A stretch of 29,091 bases of DNA, from positions 1 through 29,091 of the forward strand of contig JADJTH010000002.1 in assembly GCA_016711325.1 (NCBI GenBank), written 5' to 3'. The notes beneath the pieces were generated by a model. The model was not told the DNA's origin. It worked only from the letters and a program-made list of their open reading frames with translations, and did no database searches. Below are positions 17,030 through 25,651 of this stretch, one piece after another; positions within the stretch are counted from its first letter, which is position 1, and each line of letters starts with the position of its first letter. A program made the translations under genes and the position numbers. Source of the DNA: Nigerium sp. (lineage in GTDB: Bacteria; Actinomycetota; Actinomycetes; Propionibacteriales; Propionibacteriaceae).

Positions 17030-17326
17030 TCACTTGGTGACGACGGCGAGGATGTCGCGGGCGTTCAGGAGCAGGTACTCCTCGCCGGCGTACTTGACCT
17101 CGGTGCCGCCGTACTTGCTGAAGATGACGACGTCGCCCTCGGCGACGTCGAGCGGAACACGGTTGCCCTTGTCGTCGATGCGGCCGGGGCCGGTGGCGAC
17201 GACCTTGCCCTCCTGGGGCTTTTCCTTGGCGGTGTCGGGGATGACCAGACCCGAGGCGGTGGTGGTCTCTGCCTCGAGGGGCTGGACGAGGACGCGGTCC
17301 TCAAGCGGCTTGATCGTGACGGCCAC
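17030..17326 (-). CDS. groES: Co-chaperonin GroES (Hsp10)
   Basis: This intact 98-residue protein starts at GTG (VAVTIKPLEDRVLVQPLEAE), eight bases after GAAAGG. The mobile loop that binds GroEL is around ETTTASGLVIPDTAKEK, and the end EYLLLNARDILAVVTK is typical. It caps the GroEL ring. Its stop is 32 bases before the groEL ATG. Confidence 0.97.
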   Translation of the reverse strand: MAVTIKPLEDRVLVQPLEAETTTASGLVIPDTAKEKPQEGKVVATGPGRIDDKGNRVPLDVAEGDVVIFSKYGGTEVKYAGEEYLLLNARDILAVVTK

Positions 17327-17424
17327 GATGGTGCCCTTTCTTTATGGGGACACGGCGTCATGCCGCGCCCGATTCGGTGTCTTCCTTCGGTGCCGCCCTG
17401 GCGTCGTCGCGGGTGCCGCCGGGG

Positions 17425-17451
17425 CTAGCAGACTCGGTGGTCGAGTGCCAG
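17425..17451. promoter_or_regulatory. Degenerate second CIRCE-like element
   Basis: CTAGCAGACTC, 7 bases, then GAGTGCCAG. It resembles the CIRCE arms (TTAGCACTC / GAGTGCTAA) with one inserted base and end mismatches, and sits just downstream of the proposed start site of groES. It could be a second, weaker HrcA site. Confidence 0.35.
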
Positions 17452-17456
17452 CCACG

Positions 17457-17485
17457 ACTCTAGCCCTGCGTTGGCACTCGTTCAA
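17457..17485 (-). promoter_or_regulatory. groES-groEL promoter
   Basis: On the minus strand TTGAAC (17485-17480) and TAGAGT (17462-17457) are spaced by exactly 17 bases, a good housekeeping-type promoter. The -35 lies inside the CIRCE spacer, so HrcA binding would exclude the polymerase. Confidence 0.75.
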
Positions 17486-17497
17486 CCTGAGTGCTAA
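17471..17497. promoter_or_regulatory. CIRCE operator (HrcA site)
   Basis: TTGGCACTC, nine bases, GAGTGCTAA: eight of nine positions of one arm and all nine of the other match the consensus TTAGCACTC-N9-GAGTGCTAA. It indicates heat-shock repression by HrcA, whose gene is not in the window. Its right arm contains the stop codon of the upstream methyltransferase gene. Confidence 0.92.
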
Positions 17498-18799
17498 TCG
17501 ACTCGCCCGCAGACCACCGCGACGGCGCCGGACGCCGTCGGCGTCAGCACCAGCGTCGCCTGCGCGCTCCCCCGCGGTTTGAGCCGGCGGCGCAACTGGG
17601 CGGGGTCGACGTCGATGCCGCGCTTCTTGATCTCCAGCGTGCCGACGCCGCGGTCGCGCACCCAGGCACGCAGCACCTTCTCGTCGTACGGCAGCACCTC
17701 GCGCACGGCGAACACGTCCGCGAAGGGCGTCGGCATGTGCCAGGAGGCACTCAGATAGGCAATGCCGGACGCCACCCGCGTCGCCCGGATCAACCGGGCC
17801 AGCTCGTCGACGAGCCCTGCGCGGACGACCGCGCCGTCGGGCTCGTAGAGATACGCGCCGATCGGCGCGGCCTCAGCCGGCTCCGGCGACAACGCCGCCA
17901 CCAGTTCGGCGCCGTCCACCACGGCCGACCGCACACCCTTCTGGACGCCCGGGCCCGCCCACAGCGCGCACTCCACCACTTGGCCGCGATCGGAGACCCA
18001 CTCGGCCCACACGCCGGCCGGGATGATCCGGTGCGGCACGCCCGGCCCGAGCTTCACGCACGCGACGCGGCGGCCGTCCAGCAAGCCCTCGACGAACGGC
18101 CAGGGCGGCGTCAGGTCCTCGACGCGCCAGGTGCGCCCGGACGCCGTCCGCCGCGCCGGGTCGCAGAACACCGCCCTGGCCGTCGCTGCCCGAAGGCCGT
18201 CGGCGGGTCCGGCCTGGTCGACGAGCCGGGAGGCCGACGTGCTCAAGTCCGGCCAGACCGCCTCGGCCGTCCCGATCACGAGGGTGGGGGGCGCGAGCAT
18301 CCCCGCGGCGACGGCGGTCTCCCCGAGTCTCCTGCACCAGCGGCTCGGCCGCCGCCAGGTTCGCCTCGGCGAGGATCGCCGTCACCGCGTCGCGCTCGAC
18401 GGCGATCACCTCGAGCCCCGCGTCGGCGAACGCCAGGGCGTCCGCGCCGAGGCCGCAGCCGAGGTCGGCGATCGGGCCCGGCGCCGCCAGCGCGCGGCCG
18501 TTCGCCGCCGCCATCAGGTGCGCGAACCGGGCCGCCCGGCGGGCCGCCACCGGCGCGCGGGTCGCCTGCTCCAGGCCGTCGGGCGTGAAGAACAGGCGCT
18601 CGGCGCGGCGTCCGAACTTGCCCACGGCCTTGCGGCGCAGGATCGCCTGGGTGGCCACCGCGGCCGCCTGCTCGGGCGCGACGAGGGCACGCAGTCGCGT
18701 CGCGGCGGCGAGCGATCCCGGATCGGTCTCGGCCGTGGCGGCCGTCAGAGCGGGCCGGGCGGCGTCCGAGACCAGCCAGCGGGCGGTGGCGGCGTCCAC
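17494..18799 (-). CDS. Class I SAM-dependent methyltransferase with THUMP-like C-terminus
   Basis: This reconstructed protein of about 434 residues starts at GTG (18799) as MDAATARWLVSDAARPAL. It has a helical N-terminal part, the SAM motif IADLGCGLGADALAFADAGL near residue 110, and acidic VIAVERD. After a frame break near 18317 come the motif AVFCDPARR and C-terminal LEIKKRGIDVDPAQLRRRL with TLVLTPTASG. This matches the actinobacterial class annotated as THUMP-like-domain methyltransferase; the substrate is unknown, perhaps RNA given the THUMP-like tail. It follows the small membrane protein gene by three bases. Its TAG stop lies inside the CIRCE operator of groES. Confidence 0.8.
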
Positions 18800-18802
18800 G
18801 CG

Positions 18803-19143
18803 TCAGACGGTGGGTGCGGGCGGTTCGTACGACCCGCCCGCGGGCGCCGGGGCACGACGGGAGCGGGTCTGGCCGCGATCCCGGCCGCCGCCTCGCGCTC
18901 GATCTGCCTGCGGGTCAGTGACGGCAGCCCGGCGGCCAAGCCGAGCAGGAAGCCTGCCAGCACGCCCAGACCGGTCACCAGCGCCGTCGTCGTGAACGGG
19001 CTCTGGATCGCCTTGGCGGAGTCGTAGCGCTGCGCGGCGCCGATCAGCTCGCGGGCGTCGAGCGCGAACCGGGCGAGCAGGAAGGCGGCGACGATCAGGC
19101 CGATCACGCCGAGGACGGCCAGCGCGCCCTTGAGAATCTTCAT
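18803..19143 (-). CDS. Small two-helix membrane protein, function unknown
   Basis: This protein of about 113 residues starts MKILKGALAVLGVIGLIVAA. It has two membrane helices (about 5-27 and 52-75) and a basic Pro-rich cytoplasmic tail. One base must be inserted near 18855 for it to end APAGGSYEPPAPTV with a TGA three bases before the methyltransferase GTG; without that the frame runs on to 18745. I do not recognise a family. It is probably cotranscribed with the methyltransferase. A -10 box sits six bases before the ATG. Confidence 0.6.
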
Positions 19144-19149
19144 GGCAGC

Positions 19150-19155
19150 AGGGTA
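19150..19155 (-). promoter_or_regulatory. -10 box directly before the small membrane protein gene
   Basis: TACCCT, six bases, then ATG on the minus strand. This fits a leaderless start, like those of mptB, maeA and glmS. Confidence 0.3.
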
Positions 19156-19198
19156 CTCACCGGCGCACCCGGCGCCACCCGCGCGACGGGCACCGCAC

Positions 19199-19204
19199 TA
19201 CAGT
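19199..19204 (+). promoter_or_regulatory. Candidate -10 box for galE
   Basis: TACAGT lies 35 bases before the galE ATG, giving a short leader with AAAGGA as ribosome binding site. The divergent -10 for the membrane protein is about 45 bases away. No strong -35 is seen. Confidence 0.35.
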
Positions 19205-19239
19205 GAGGGTGGACCGTCCACGAAAGGAATCACCGACTC

Positions 19240-20254
19240 ATGCGTGTTCTCGTCACCGGTGGCGCCGGCTACATCGGCTCGCACACCACCCTCGCCCTGC
19301 TGCAGGCCGGCCACGAGGTTCTCGTGGTGGACGACCTGTCGAACGCCAGCGAGGAGTCACTGCGCCGCGTCGCCGCGCTCGCCGGCCGCACGCCGGCGTT
19401 CATCCAGGCCAACGTGCGCGACGAGGCCGCCCTCGATGCCGCGTTCGAAGGCTTCACGCCCGACGCCGTCATCCACTTCGCGGGCTGGAAGGCCGTCGGC
19501 GAGTCGACCCAGATCCCGCTCACCTACTACCGCGAGAACCTCGGGTCCACATTCACCCTCCTCGAAGCCATGGCCAAGCACGACTGCCACCGCATCGTGT
19601 TCTCCAGCTCGGCCACCGTCTACGGTGAGATGAGCGAGCCCCGTTCACCGAGGACGCCCCACCGGGGCCACCAACCCGTACGGGCGCACCAAGCACATGA
19701 TCGAGCAGATCCTCGCGGACGCCGTCGCCGCCGATCCCGGGCTGGCCGTCGGCGTCCTGCGCTACTTCAACCCGATCGGGGCCCACTCCTCCGGCAGGAT
19801 CGGCGAGGATCCGAAGGGAATCCCCAACAACCTGCTGCCGTTCGTCGCGCAGGTCGCCGCCGGACGCCGCGACAAGCTGATGGTCTTCGGCGACGACTAC
19901 CCGACGCCGGACGGCACGGGAACCCGCGACTACATCCACGTCGTCGATCTGGCCACGGGCCATCTCGCCGCGCTCGACAAGCTGGCGGACCGATCCGGCT
20001 ACCACGTGTGGAACCTCGGCACGGGCCGGCCCACCTCGGTCCTCGAGATCGTGGAGGCCTTCGAGAAGGCGTCCGGGATCACCGTCCCCTACGAGATCGC
20101 CCCGCGCCGTGCCGGCGACGTGGCGTCCTCGTACGCGCATCCGGGCAAGGCGAACGCCGAGTTGGGCTGGTCGGCGACGCACACCATCGACGAGATGTGC
20201 GCCGACACGTTCCGCTGGCAGTCCGCCAATCCGAACGGCTACGCGGACGCCTGA
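19240..20254 (+). CDS. galE: UDP-glucose 4-epimerase
   Basis: This reconstructed extended short-chain dehydrogenase of about 338 residues has NAD site VLVTGGAGYIGSHTTLALL, VIHFAGWKAVGEST, the catalytic Ser region VFSSSATVYGE and the catalytic YxxxK in NPYGRTKHMIEQIL. It continues with GVLRYFNPIGAH and GTRDYIHVVDLATGHLAAL. GalE interconverts UDP-glucose and UDP-galactose for galactose use and surface glycans. Two small indels between 19640 and 19670 break the frame in EPPFTEDAPTGATNPYG; corrected, the protein is complete. It converges on maeA and shares a hairpin with it. Confidence 0.93.
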
Positions 20255-20269
20255 GCGACGACCACGGTC

Positions 20270-20306
20270 TACCCCGCGTTGATCAGTCGATGATCAATTC
20301 GGGGTA
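20270..20306. terminator. Bidirectional hairpin between galE and maeA
   Basis: A two-part stem, TACCCCG..TTGATCA, loop GTCGA, TGATCAA..CGGGGTA, has 14 perfect pairs and a 2x2 internal loop. It lies 15 bases after the galE stop and overlaps the last codons and stop of maeA, so it can serve both convergent transcripts. Confidence 0.7.
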
Positions 20307-21998
20307 AACCGGCTGCCACATCGCATCGAAGACCTGCTGCACCGGGTCAGTGAGCGGCGCCGCCGCGACACCGTCCTCGGCGGCCGCCTGGGCCACCGCG
20401 ATGGCGACGGTCGCCGAGACGCGGCGCAGGTCGTTGATCTGCGGCAGCAACGACTTGCCCGGACGCCCGATCCGCACCAGCGAGGCCACGGCCTGCGCGG
20501 CGGCCGCGATCATCCGGTCGGTGACCCGCGAGGCGCGGCACACGGCGACGCCCAGACCCAACCCGGGGAACACGAAGGCGTTGTTGGCCTGCGCGATGGT
20601 GTAGGTGACGCCGTCGTAGAGGACCGGCGGGAACGGCGATCCCGTCGCGATCAGCGCGCGTCCGTCCGTCCATTCCAGGAGGTGGGCCGGGGTCGCCTCG
20701 GCCAGCTTCGTCGGGTTGGACAGCGGCAGGATCAGCGGCTGATCCACGTGCGACGCCATGTCGCGGACGATCTCCTCGGTGAAGGACCCGGGCTGGGCGG
20801 ACGTCCCGATCAGCACGGTCGGGCGCACGTTGGCGACGATGTCGGCCAGGCCGATCCGCGTGTCGTCCGTGCGCGACCAGGACGCCGACTCGCCCGCCGG
20901 GCGAGCGTAGGCCCGCTGAAAGTCACGGAAGCGCACATTGGGATCGTCGGTCACCAGACCGCGGCTGGACACGGCCCAGAACCGACGCCGCGCCTCCTCG
21001 CGGGTGAGCCCCTCGGCCACCATCAGGTCGACGAGCAGGTCCGCGACGCCCACGCCGGCGGTACCCGCGCCGTGGATGACGACGCGCTGGTCGCGCAGCC
21101 GCTCGCCCTTCGCCCGGACGCCCGCCAGGACGGCGGCGCCCACGACCGCCGCGGTGCCCTGGACGTCGTCGTTGAAGGTGCAGATCTCGTCGCGGTACCG
21201 ACGCAGGATGCGATGGGCGTTGCCGGCACCGAAATCCTCCCAGTGCACCATCGCGTTCGGGAAGACGTTCTGGATCGCCCGCACGACCTGATCGATGAAC
21301 GCGTCGTAGCGCTCGCCGCGCACGCGCGCGGCACGGATGCCGAGGTACAGGTCGTCGTTGAGCAGCTTGAGGTTGTTGGTGCCCACGTCGAGGACGACCG
21401 GGATCATCCGGTCGGGGTCGACGCCGGCGGCCGCGGTGTAGATCGACTTCTTGCCGATGCAGATCTGGATGCCGCCCACGCCCTGGTCGCCGATGCCGAG
21501 GATGCCCTCGGAGTCGGTGACGACGAGCACATCGACGCCGTCCGGGCTCTTGCCGGTGGCGCGCAAGGACGCCTCGATGCGGTCGGGGGCGTCGATCGAC
21601 AGGAACACGCCGTTGATCTGCTGGTACCACAGGCTGAATTCCTGGATCGCCTCGCCGATGGTCGGCGTGTAGACGATCGGCATGATCTCGTCGAGGTGCT
21701 CGCTCAGCAGCCGGTAGAACAACACGGTGTTGCGGTCGCGCAGACCCTGCAGGTAGGAGAACTTCTCCAGCGCCGATCCGGCGCGCACGAACCGCGTGTA
21801 GGCGCGATGCAACTGACCTTCCAGGGGCGTGACGCGCTCGGGGAGCAGCCCCTCGATGCCGAGCTTGACGCGCTCCTCGGGAGTGAACGCCGTGCCGCGG
21901 TTGAGCCGCGGCACGCGAAGGATGAAACTGCCGCGCGCGTTCACACGCACGCGCGAACCATGGTCACCTGGTACGACGATGTAAGGGGCCTCAGACAC
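20283..21998 (-). CDS. maeA: NAD-dependent malic enzyme (oxaloacetate-decarboxylating)
   Basis: This intact enzyme of about 571 residues has N-terminal domain signatures (LNRGTAFTPEERVKLGIEGL; MPIVYTPTIGEAIQEFS), the catalytic Tyr in VYTPT, the Lys region NLKLLNDDLYLG, metal-ligand motif WEDFGAGNAHRIL with FNDDVQGTAAV, and NAD site VVIHGAGTAGVGVADLL. It converts malate to pyruvate and CO2 with NAD+. An in-frame GTG at 22007 would overlap the -10 box, so I prefer the GTG at 21998, seven bases after it. No frame break is seen. Confidence 0.94.
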   Translation of the reverse strand: MSEAPYIVVPGDHGSRVRVNARGSFILRVPRLNRGTAFTPEERVKLGIEGLLPERVTPLEGQLHRAYTRFVRAGSALEKFSYLQGLRDRNTVLFYRLLSEHLDEIMPIVYTPTIGEAIQEFSLWYQQINGVFLSIDAPDRIEASLRATGKSPDGVDVLVVTDSEGILGIGDQGVGGIQICIGKKSIYTAAAGVDPDRMIPVVLDVGTNNLKLLNDDLYLGIRAARVRGERYDAFIDQVVRAIQNVFPNAMVHWEDFGAGNAHRILRRYRDEICTFNDDVQGTAAVVGAAVLAGVRAKGERLRDQRVVIHGAGTAGVGVADLLVDLMVAEGLTREEARRRFWAVSSRGLVTDDPNVRFRDFQRAYARPAGESASWSRTDDTRIGLADIVANVRPTVLIGTSAQPGSFTEEIVRDMASHVDQPLILPLSNPTKLAEATPAHLLEWTDGRALIATGSPFPPVLYDGVTYTIAQANNAFVFPGLGLGVAVCRASRVTDRMIAAAAQAVASLVRIGRPGKSLLPQINDLRRVSATVAIAVAQAAAEDGVAAAPLTDPVQQVFDAMWQPVYPELIID

Positions 21999-22005
21999 GG
22001 GTGTC

Positions 22006-22011
22006 ACTGTA
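22006..22011 (-). promoter_or_regulatory. -10 box directly before maeA
   Basis: TACAGT, seven bases, then GTG on the minus strand. The expected start site falls on the start codon, a leaderless arrangement. Confidence 0.35.
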
Positions 22012-22074
22012 ACGAAGCCGCCCCTCGTCCGGTTGCCGGCGGTGCGGCACGAGATGGACCGGCCGCGGCGGCCC

Positions 22075-22563
22075 TCAGCGTTCGACGACCGTCACCGACC
22101 AGCCTCCGGGGCGTCCGTCGATGTAGGGCATCACGCCGTGAAACTGGGCGACCGAATCGTCGAACAGCATCGGCAGCCAATGGCGGTCGCCCTCCCACAG
22201 CGGCAGGTCGAGCAGCCGGTCGCGCGGCACCCAGTGCAGCGTGCCCTCCTCGTTGGCCGCGGGCGGCTCGCCGGTGAAGGCGTCCACCCGGAAGATGAAG
22301 CCGAACCAGTCCTCGCCGCCGGTGCCGAAGCCGGGCCAGCTGATCGTGCCGCGCAGGTGGACGTCGAGGGCGTCGATCCCGGCCTCCTCGTGGAGTTCGC
22401 GGACGATGCCCGCCACGATGTCCTCGCCGGGCTCCAGCTTGCCGCCCAGGCCGTTGAACTTGCCGAGATGCTGGTCGCCGTCGCGGAACGTGCGGTGCAC
22501 CATGAGCACGTCGTCGCCGCGCGTGACGTAGGCGAGCGTGCCCAGGATGGGTGTGTACGGCAT
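22075..22563 (-). CDS. NUDIX hydrolase, MutT / 8-oxo-dGTP diphosphatase-like
   Basis: This intact 162-residue protein has the full NUDIX box GGKLEPGEDIVAGIVRELHE followed by EAGI (GX5EX7REUXEEXGU) near residue 40. The start MPYTPILGTLAYVTRGDDV and the middle GTISWPGFGTGGEDWFGFIF match 8-oxo-dGTP diphosphatase-like members. The likely role is removing oxidised nucleotides. Its ATG overlaps the stop of the EamA gene by one base, so the two are coupled. Confidence 0.88.
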   Translation of the reverse strand: MPYTPILGTLAYVTRGDDVLMVHRTFRDGDQHLGKFNGLGGKLEPGEDIVAGIVRELHEEAGIDALDVHLRGTISWPGFGTGGEDWFGFIFRVDAFTGEPPAANEEGTLHWVPRDRLLDLPLWEGDRHWLPMLFDDSVAQFHGVMPYIDGRPGGWSVTVVER

Positions 22564-23522
22564 CAGCGTCCCTCCACCGACTCCGGTTCGGGCTCGTCCT
22601 CGGCCCGGACGGACGCCCGCCCCACCCCACGTCCCGCCTCCCGCTCGGCACGGCCGGGCACCTGCGCGACGAGGATGCCGCCCAGCATGAGGGCGGCGCC
22701 GATCATGCCCCGAGCCGTGAACCGCTCGCCGAGCAGCAGCGCCCCGCCGACCGCGCCCCACACGGCTTCGAGCGACATGATCATCGCCGCCACGGACGCC
22801 CTCGCGTGCCTCTGCCCGAGAATCTGCAGCGTGAAGCCGACGCCGGTCGACACGATGCCCGCGAACAGCACGGCGCCCGCCGCCGGCAGCAGCCCGTTGA
22901 ACGGCGCCGGCTCGACGACGAGAGCCACGGTCGCCGACGCGAGCGTCAGCACCGCGAACTGCGTCACCGAGAGCCGGATCGGATCGACGTGCTTGGCGAT
23001 ACGCCCGACACCCAGAATGTGGAAGGTCCAAAAACCCGTGCCGATGAGGCACAGCAGGTCGCCCATGCCGATGCCGGTTCCCGTCCAGGTCAGCAGGAAC
23101 ATCCCGGGCACGGCCAGCCCGATGCCCACCCAGGTGAGCGCACCGGTGCGATGGCCGAACAGGCGTCCGGCGATCGGCACCAGCACCATGTAGAGCCCGG
23201 TAACGAAGGCGGCGTTGCCCGCCGTCGTCTGCTCGACGCCCAACTGCTGCAGGCTCTGCCCGCCGAAGAACATGGCGCCGATGAACGCCCCCGGCCCGAT
23301 CACGGCCTTCCACTCCTGCAGCTTCTGGTGCGGGCTGATCCCGGCCCGGGCGTCCAGGAGCCAGATCAGTGGCAGCAACGTGAGCGCACCGAGCAGGCCG
23401 CGGGCGGCGTTGAACGACCAGGCGCCCAGATGCTCGGCGCCCATCCGCTGGGCCACGAACGCGAAACCCCAGATGGCCGAGCACAGCACCAGCAGCAGGT
23501 AGGACCGGGTCGTCTTGCTCAC
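22563..23522 (-). CDS. EamA (DMT superfamily) transporter
   Basis: This intact protein of about 319 residues has ten predicted membrane helices in two EamA repeats. It starts at GTG (SKTTRSYLLLVLCSAIWGFA), seven bases from the tsaD stop, and the second repeat is clear in VSTGVGFTLQILGQRHARAS and MSLEAVWGAVGGALLLGE. The tail is acidic and Pro-rich. Members export or take up small metabolites; the substrate is unknown. It is at the end of the tsaD operon and is coupled to the NUDIX gene. Confidence 0.88.
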   Translation of the reverse strand: MSKTTRSYLLLVLCSAIWGFAFVAQRMGAEHLGAWSFNAARGLLGALTLLPLIWLLDARAGISPHQKLQEWKAVIGPGAFIGAMFFGGQSLQQLGVEQTTAGNAAFVTGLYMVLVPIAGRLFGHRTGALTWVGIGLAVPGMFLLTWTGTGIGMGDLLCLIGTGFWTFHILGVGRIAKHVDPIRLSVTQFAVLTLASATVALVVEPAPFNGLLPAAGAVLFAGIVSTGVGFTLQILGQRHARASVAAMIMSLEAVWGAVGGALLLGERFTARGMIGAALMLGGILVAQVPGRAEREAGRGVGRASVRAEDEPEPESVEGR

Positions 23523-23529
23523 GGGCGAC

Positions 23530-24574
23530 TCATACCAGCACGGTCGACACCGGCAGGCCCGGATTCGCCCCGATGCCCAGCGAGCTGGGGCGGCGTCCAC
23601 GGCGGACGACCTCGGCCCCCAGCGCCGCCATCATCGCGCCGTTGTCGGTGCACAGCGCCGGCCTCGGACGCCGCACCGTCACCCCCCGGGCTGCGGCCCG
23701 CTCGGCGAGCAGGCCGCGCAGCCGCGTGTTGGCGGCGACACCGCCGCCGAGCACGATCGTGTCGAGGCCGAAGTGATCGCACATGTCCATGGCCTTGGCG
23801 GTCAGCACGTCGGCGACCGCCTCCTGGAACGACGCCGCCACGTCCGCCTCGGGAACCGGACGCCCGGGCGCGCCGCTCGGTCTCGACCCAGCGCGACACG
23901 GCGGTCTTCAGGCCCGAGAACGAGAAGTCGAACCGGTGCTTGGCGAGGTCGCGCTGCCCGGTCAGGCCGCGCGGGAACGCGATCGCCCGAGGGTCGCCGC
24001 CGACGGCGGCGCCGTCGATGACCGGCCCGCCCGGGTAGCCCATGCCGAGCAGGCGGGCCACCTTGTCGTAGGCCTCGCCCGCCGCGTCGTCGATGGTCGA
24101 GCCGACCTCGGTGATCTGCGCGGTGATGTCGTCGACGACCAGCAGCGACGTGTGCCCGCCCGACACCAGCAGGGCACCGAAGCGTCCGGGCAGGGCGCCG
24201 TGATCGAGCATGTCGACCGCAACGTGCCCGACGAGATGGTTGAGGCCGTACAGCGGCTTGTCCAGCGCCACGGCGAGCGCCTTCGCGGCCGCCAGGCCGA
24301 CCACGAGCGCGCCCATGAGACCCGGCCCGGCGGTGACGCAGACCCCGTCGATCTCGCGGAGATCGACGTCGGCGGCCGCGCACGCCCGGCGCAGGGTCGG
24401 GACCATCGCCTGCAGGTGCGCCCGCGAGGCCACCTCGGGCACGACACCGCCGAACCGGACGTGCAGGTCGACCGAGCTCGCCACCTCGTTGGCGAGCAAT
24501 TCGTGCCCGCGCACGAGCGCGACCCCTGTCTCGTCGCAGCTCGACTCGATGCCGATCACCAGCGGCTCGCTCAT
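23530..24574 (-). CDS. tsaD: tRNA t6A37 threonylcarbamoyltransferase TsaD
   Basis: This reconstructed protein of about 347 residues has ASKHA start VIGIESSCDETGVALVRG, metal-binding HxxxH in NHLVGHVAVDML, ALLVSGGHTSLLVVD, and FSFSGLKTAV. After one frame break near 23870 come FQEAVADVLTAKA, IVLGGGVAANTRLR and CTDNGAMMAALG. TsaD transfers threonylcarbamoyl to A37 of ANN-decoding tRNAs, together with TsaB and TsaE. Its ATG overlaps the rimI stop (ATGA). The gene is essential in most bacteria, so the break is probably a sequence error. Confidence 0.95.
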
Positions 24575-25014
24575 GCTGCCCCCTCCCGGTTCAGTGCCAT
24601 CACCAGAGCGTCGCGCCCGGTGCCGTAGTAGTCCTGGCGCCGCGCCAGCGTCACGAAGCCCGACCGCTCGTACAGCGCCAGCGCGGCGGCGTTGCCGTCC
24701 TCGACCTCCAGCATCACCTGATCCGCACCCGCGGCGTCCGCCCAGGCGAGCCCGGCGTCCAGCAGGCGGCGGCCGATCCCTTCGCCGCGCCGGCCGGGCG
24801 CGACGATGATCCGGTTGAGGTCGGCGGCGCCCGCGACGCATCGCCAGGTCGCGACGCCGGCCAGGCTCGCGTCGTCGCGCGCGACCAGCACGCGCCCGTG
24901 GGGGCTGGTCAGGTCTTCGGCCCAGGCGAGTTCGCTCCAGCGGCCGTGGTCGAAGCAGGCTTCGAGCGCCATGATGCCGCTGAGATCGCTCGCGTCCGCG
25001 GTGGCGATGATCAT
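24571..25014 (-). CDS. rimI: Ribosomal-protein-alanine N-acetyltransferase
   Basis: This intact 147-residue GNAT protein starts MIIATADASDLSGIMALEAC. It has the acetyl-CoA loop RRGEGIGRRLLDAGL near residue 83 and RimI-like EVEDGNAAALALYERSGF, then RRQDYYGTGRDALVMAL. RimI acetylates the N-terminus of ribosomal protein S18, and sometimes other proteins. Its position between tsaB and tsaD is the conserved place. Both ends overlap the neighbouring genes by 4 bases. Confidence 0.94.
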   Translation of the reverse strand: MIIATADASDLSGIMALEACFDHGRWSELAWAEDLTSPHGRVLVARDDASLAGVATWRCVAGAADLNRIIVAPGRRGEGIGRRLLDAGLAWADAAGADQVMLEVEDGNAAALALYERSGFVTLARRQDYYGTGRDALVMALNREGAA

Positions 25015-25651
25015 CGGGTCCTCCGCAGCGAGACGCGCGGCGCGGGCAGGGTCGACTTGATCGTCGTCGCCACCGTCGCGTCCGGGCGTCGCAGGTACAG
25101 GGGCTCCAGGCCGGCGTCGGGCACAGCGGCGGCCAGCCATCCGGCGTCCAGCGTCCCGGGACCGGCGGCCTCGCCGACCAGGGACGCCCCTGGTCCGGCC
25201 AGCGGGAGCGCCGGCACCTCGGAGGGTGCGCTCACGTGCGGGCCCTCGACACGGCGTCCGGACGCCTCGTAGCGCGCCCAGTACACCTCCTTGCGGCGGG
25301 CGTCGCTGACGACGACGAACGCGTCCGGGGCGCCCGCGTCCGCCCAGGCCGCGGCCACGGCGTCCAGCGAGCAGACGCCCCGCACGGGCACGCCGAGCAC
25401 CTCGGCGAGCGTCGTCGCGGTCACCACGCCCACGCGCAGGCCGGTGAACGGCCCCGGGCCGACGCCCGCGACGATGGCGCCGACCTCGGCGAGCCCGATG
25501 CCCGCCTGCGTCAGCACCCGGGTCACCAGCGGCATGAGTTCTCGGCGTGGGCCCGCGAGTCGTCGACGCGGCCCGAGGCAACGATGCGGCCGTCCACCGC
25601 GATGCCCACGGCCACCCCGGCCGACGTATCGAGTGCCAGAACGACGCTCAC
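25011..25651 (-). CDS. tsaB: tRNA t6A synthesis protein TsaB
   Basis: This reconstructed protein of about 213 residues starts VSVVLALDTSAGVAVGIAVD at GTG, overlapping the tsaE stop. After a break near 25535 it continues MPLVTRVLTQAGIGLAEVGA, IVAGVGPGPFTGLRVGVVTA and FVVVSDARRKEVYWARYE. TsaB is an inactive TsaD paralogue that dimerises with TsaD and scaffolds TsaE. The length is normal for the family. Confidence 0.93.

Noticed and set aside
15039..17582. 847-codon plus-strand open frame antisense to groEL and groES
   Set aside because: It is a shadow of groEL/groES in the opposite frame: His/Asp/Leu-rich with no domain.
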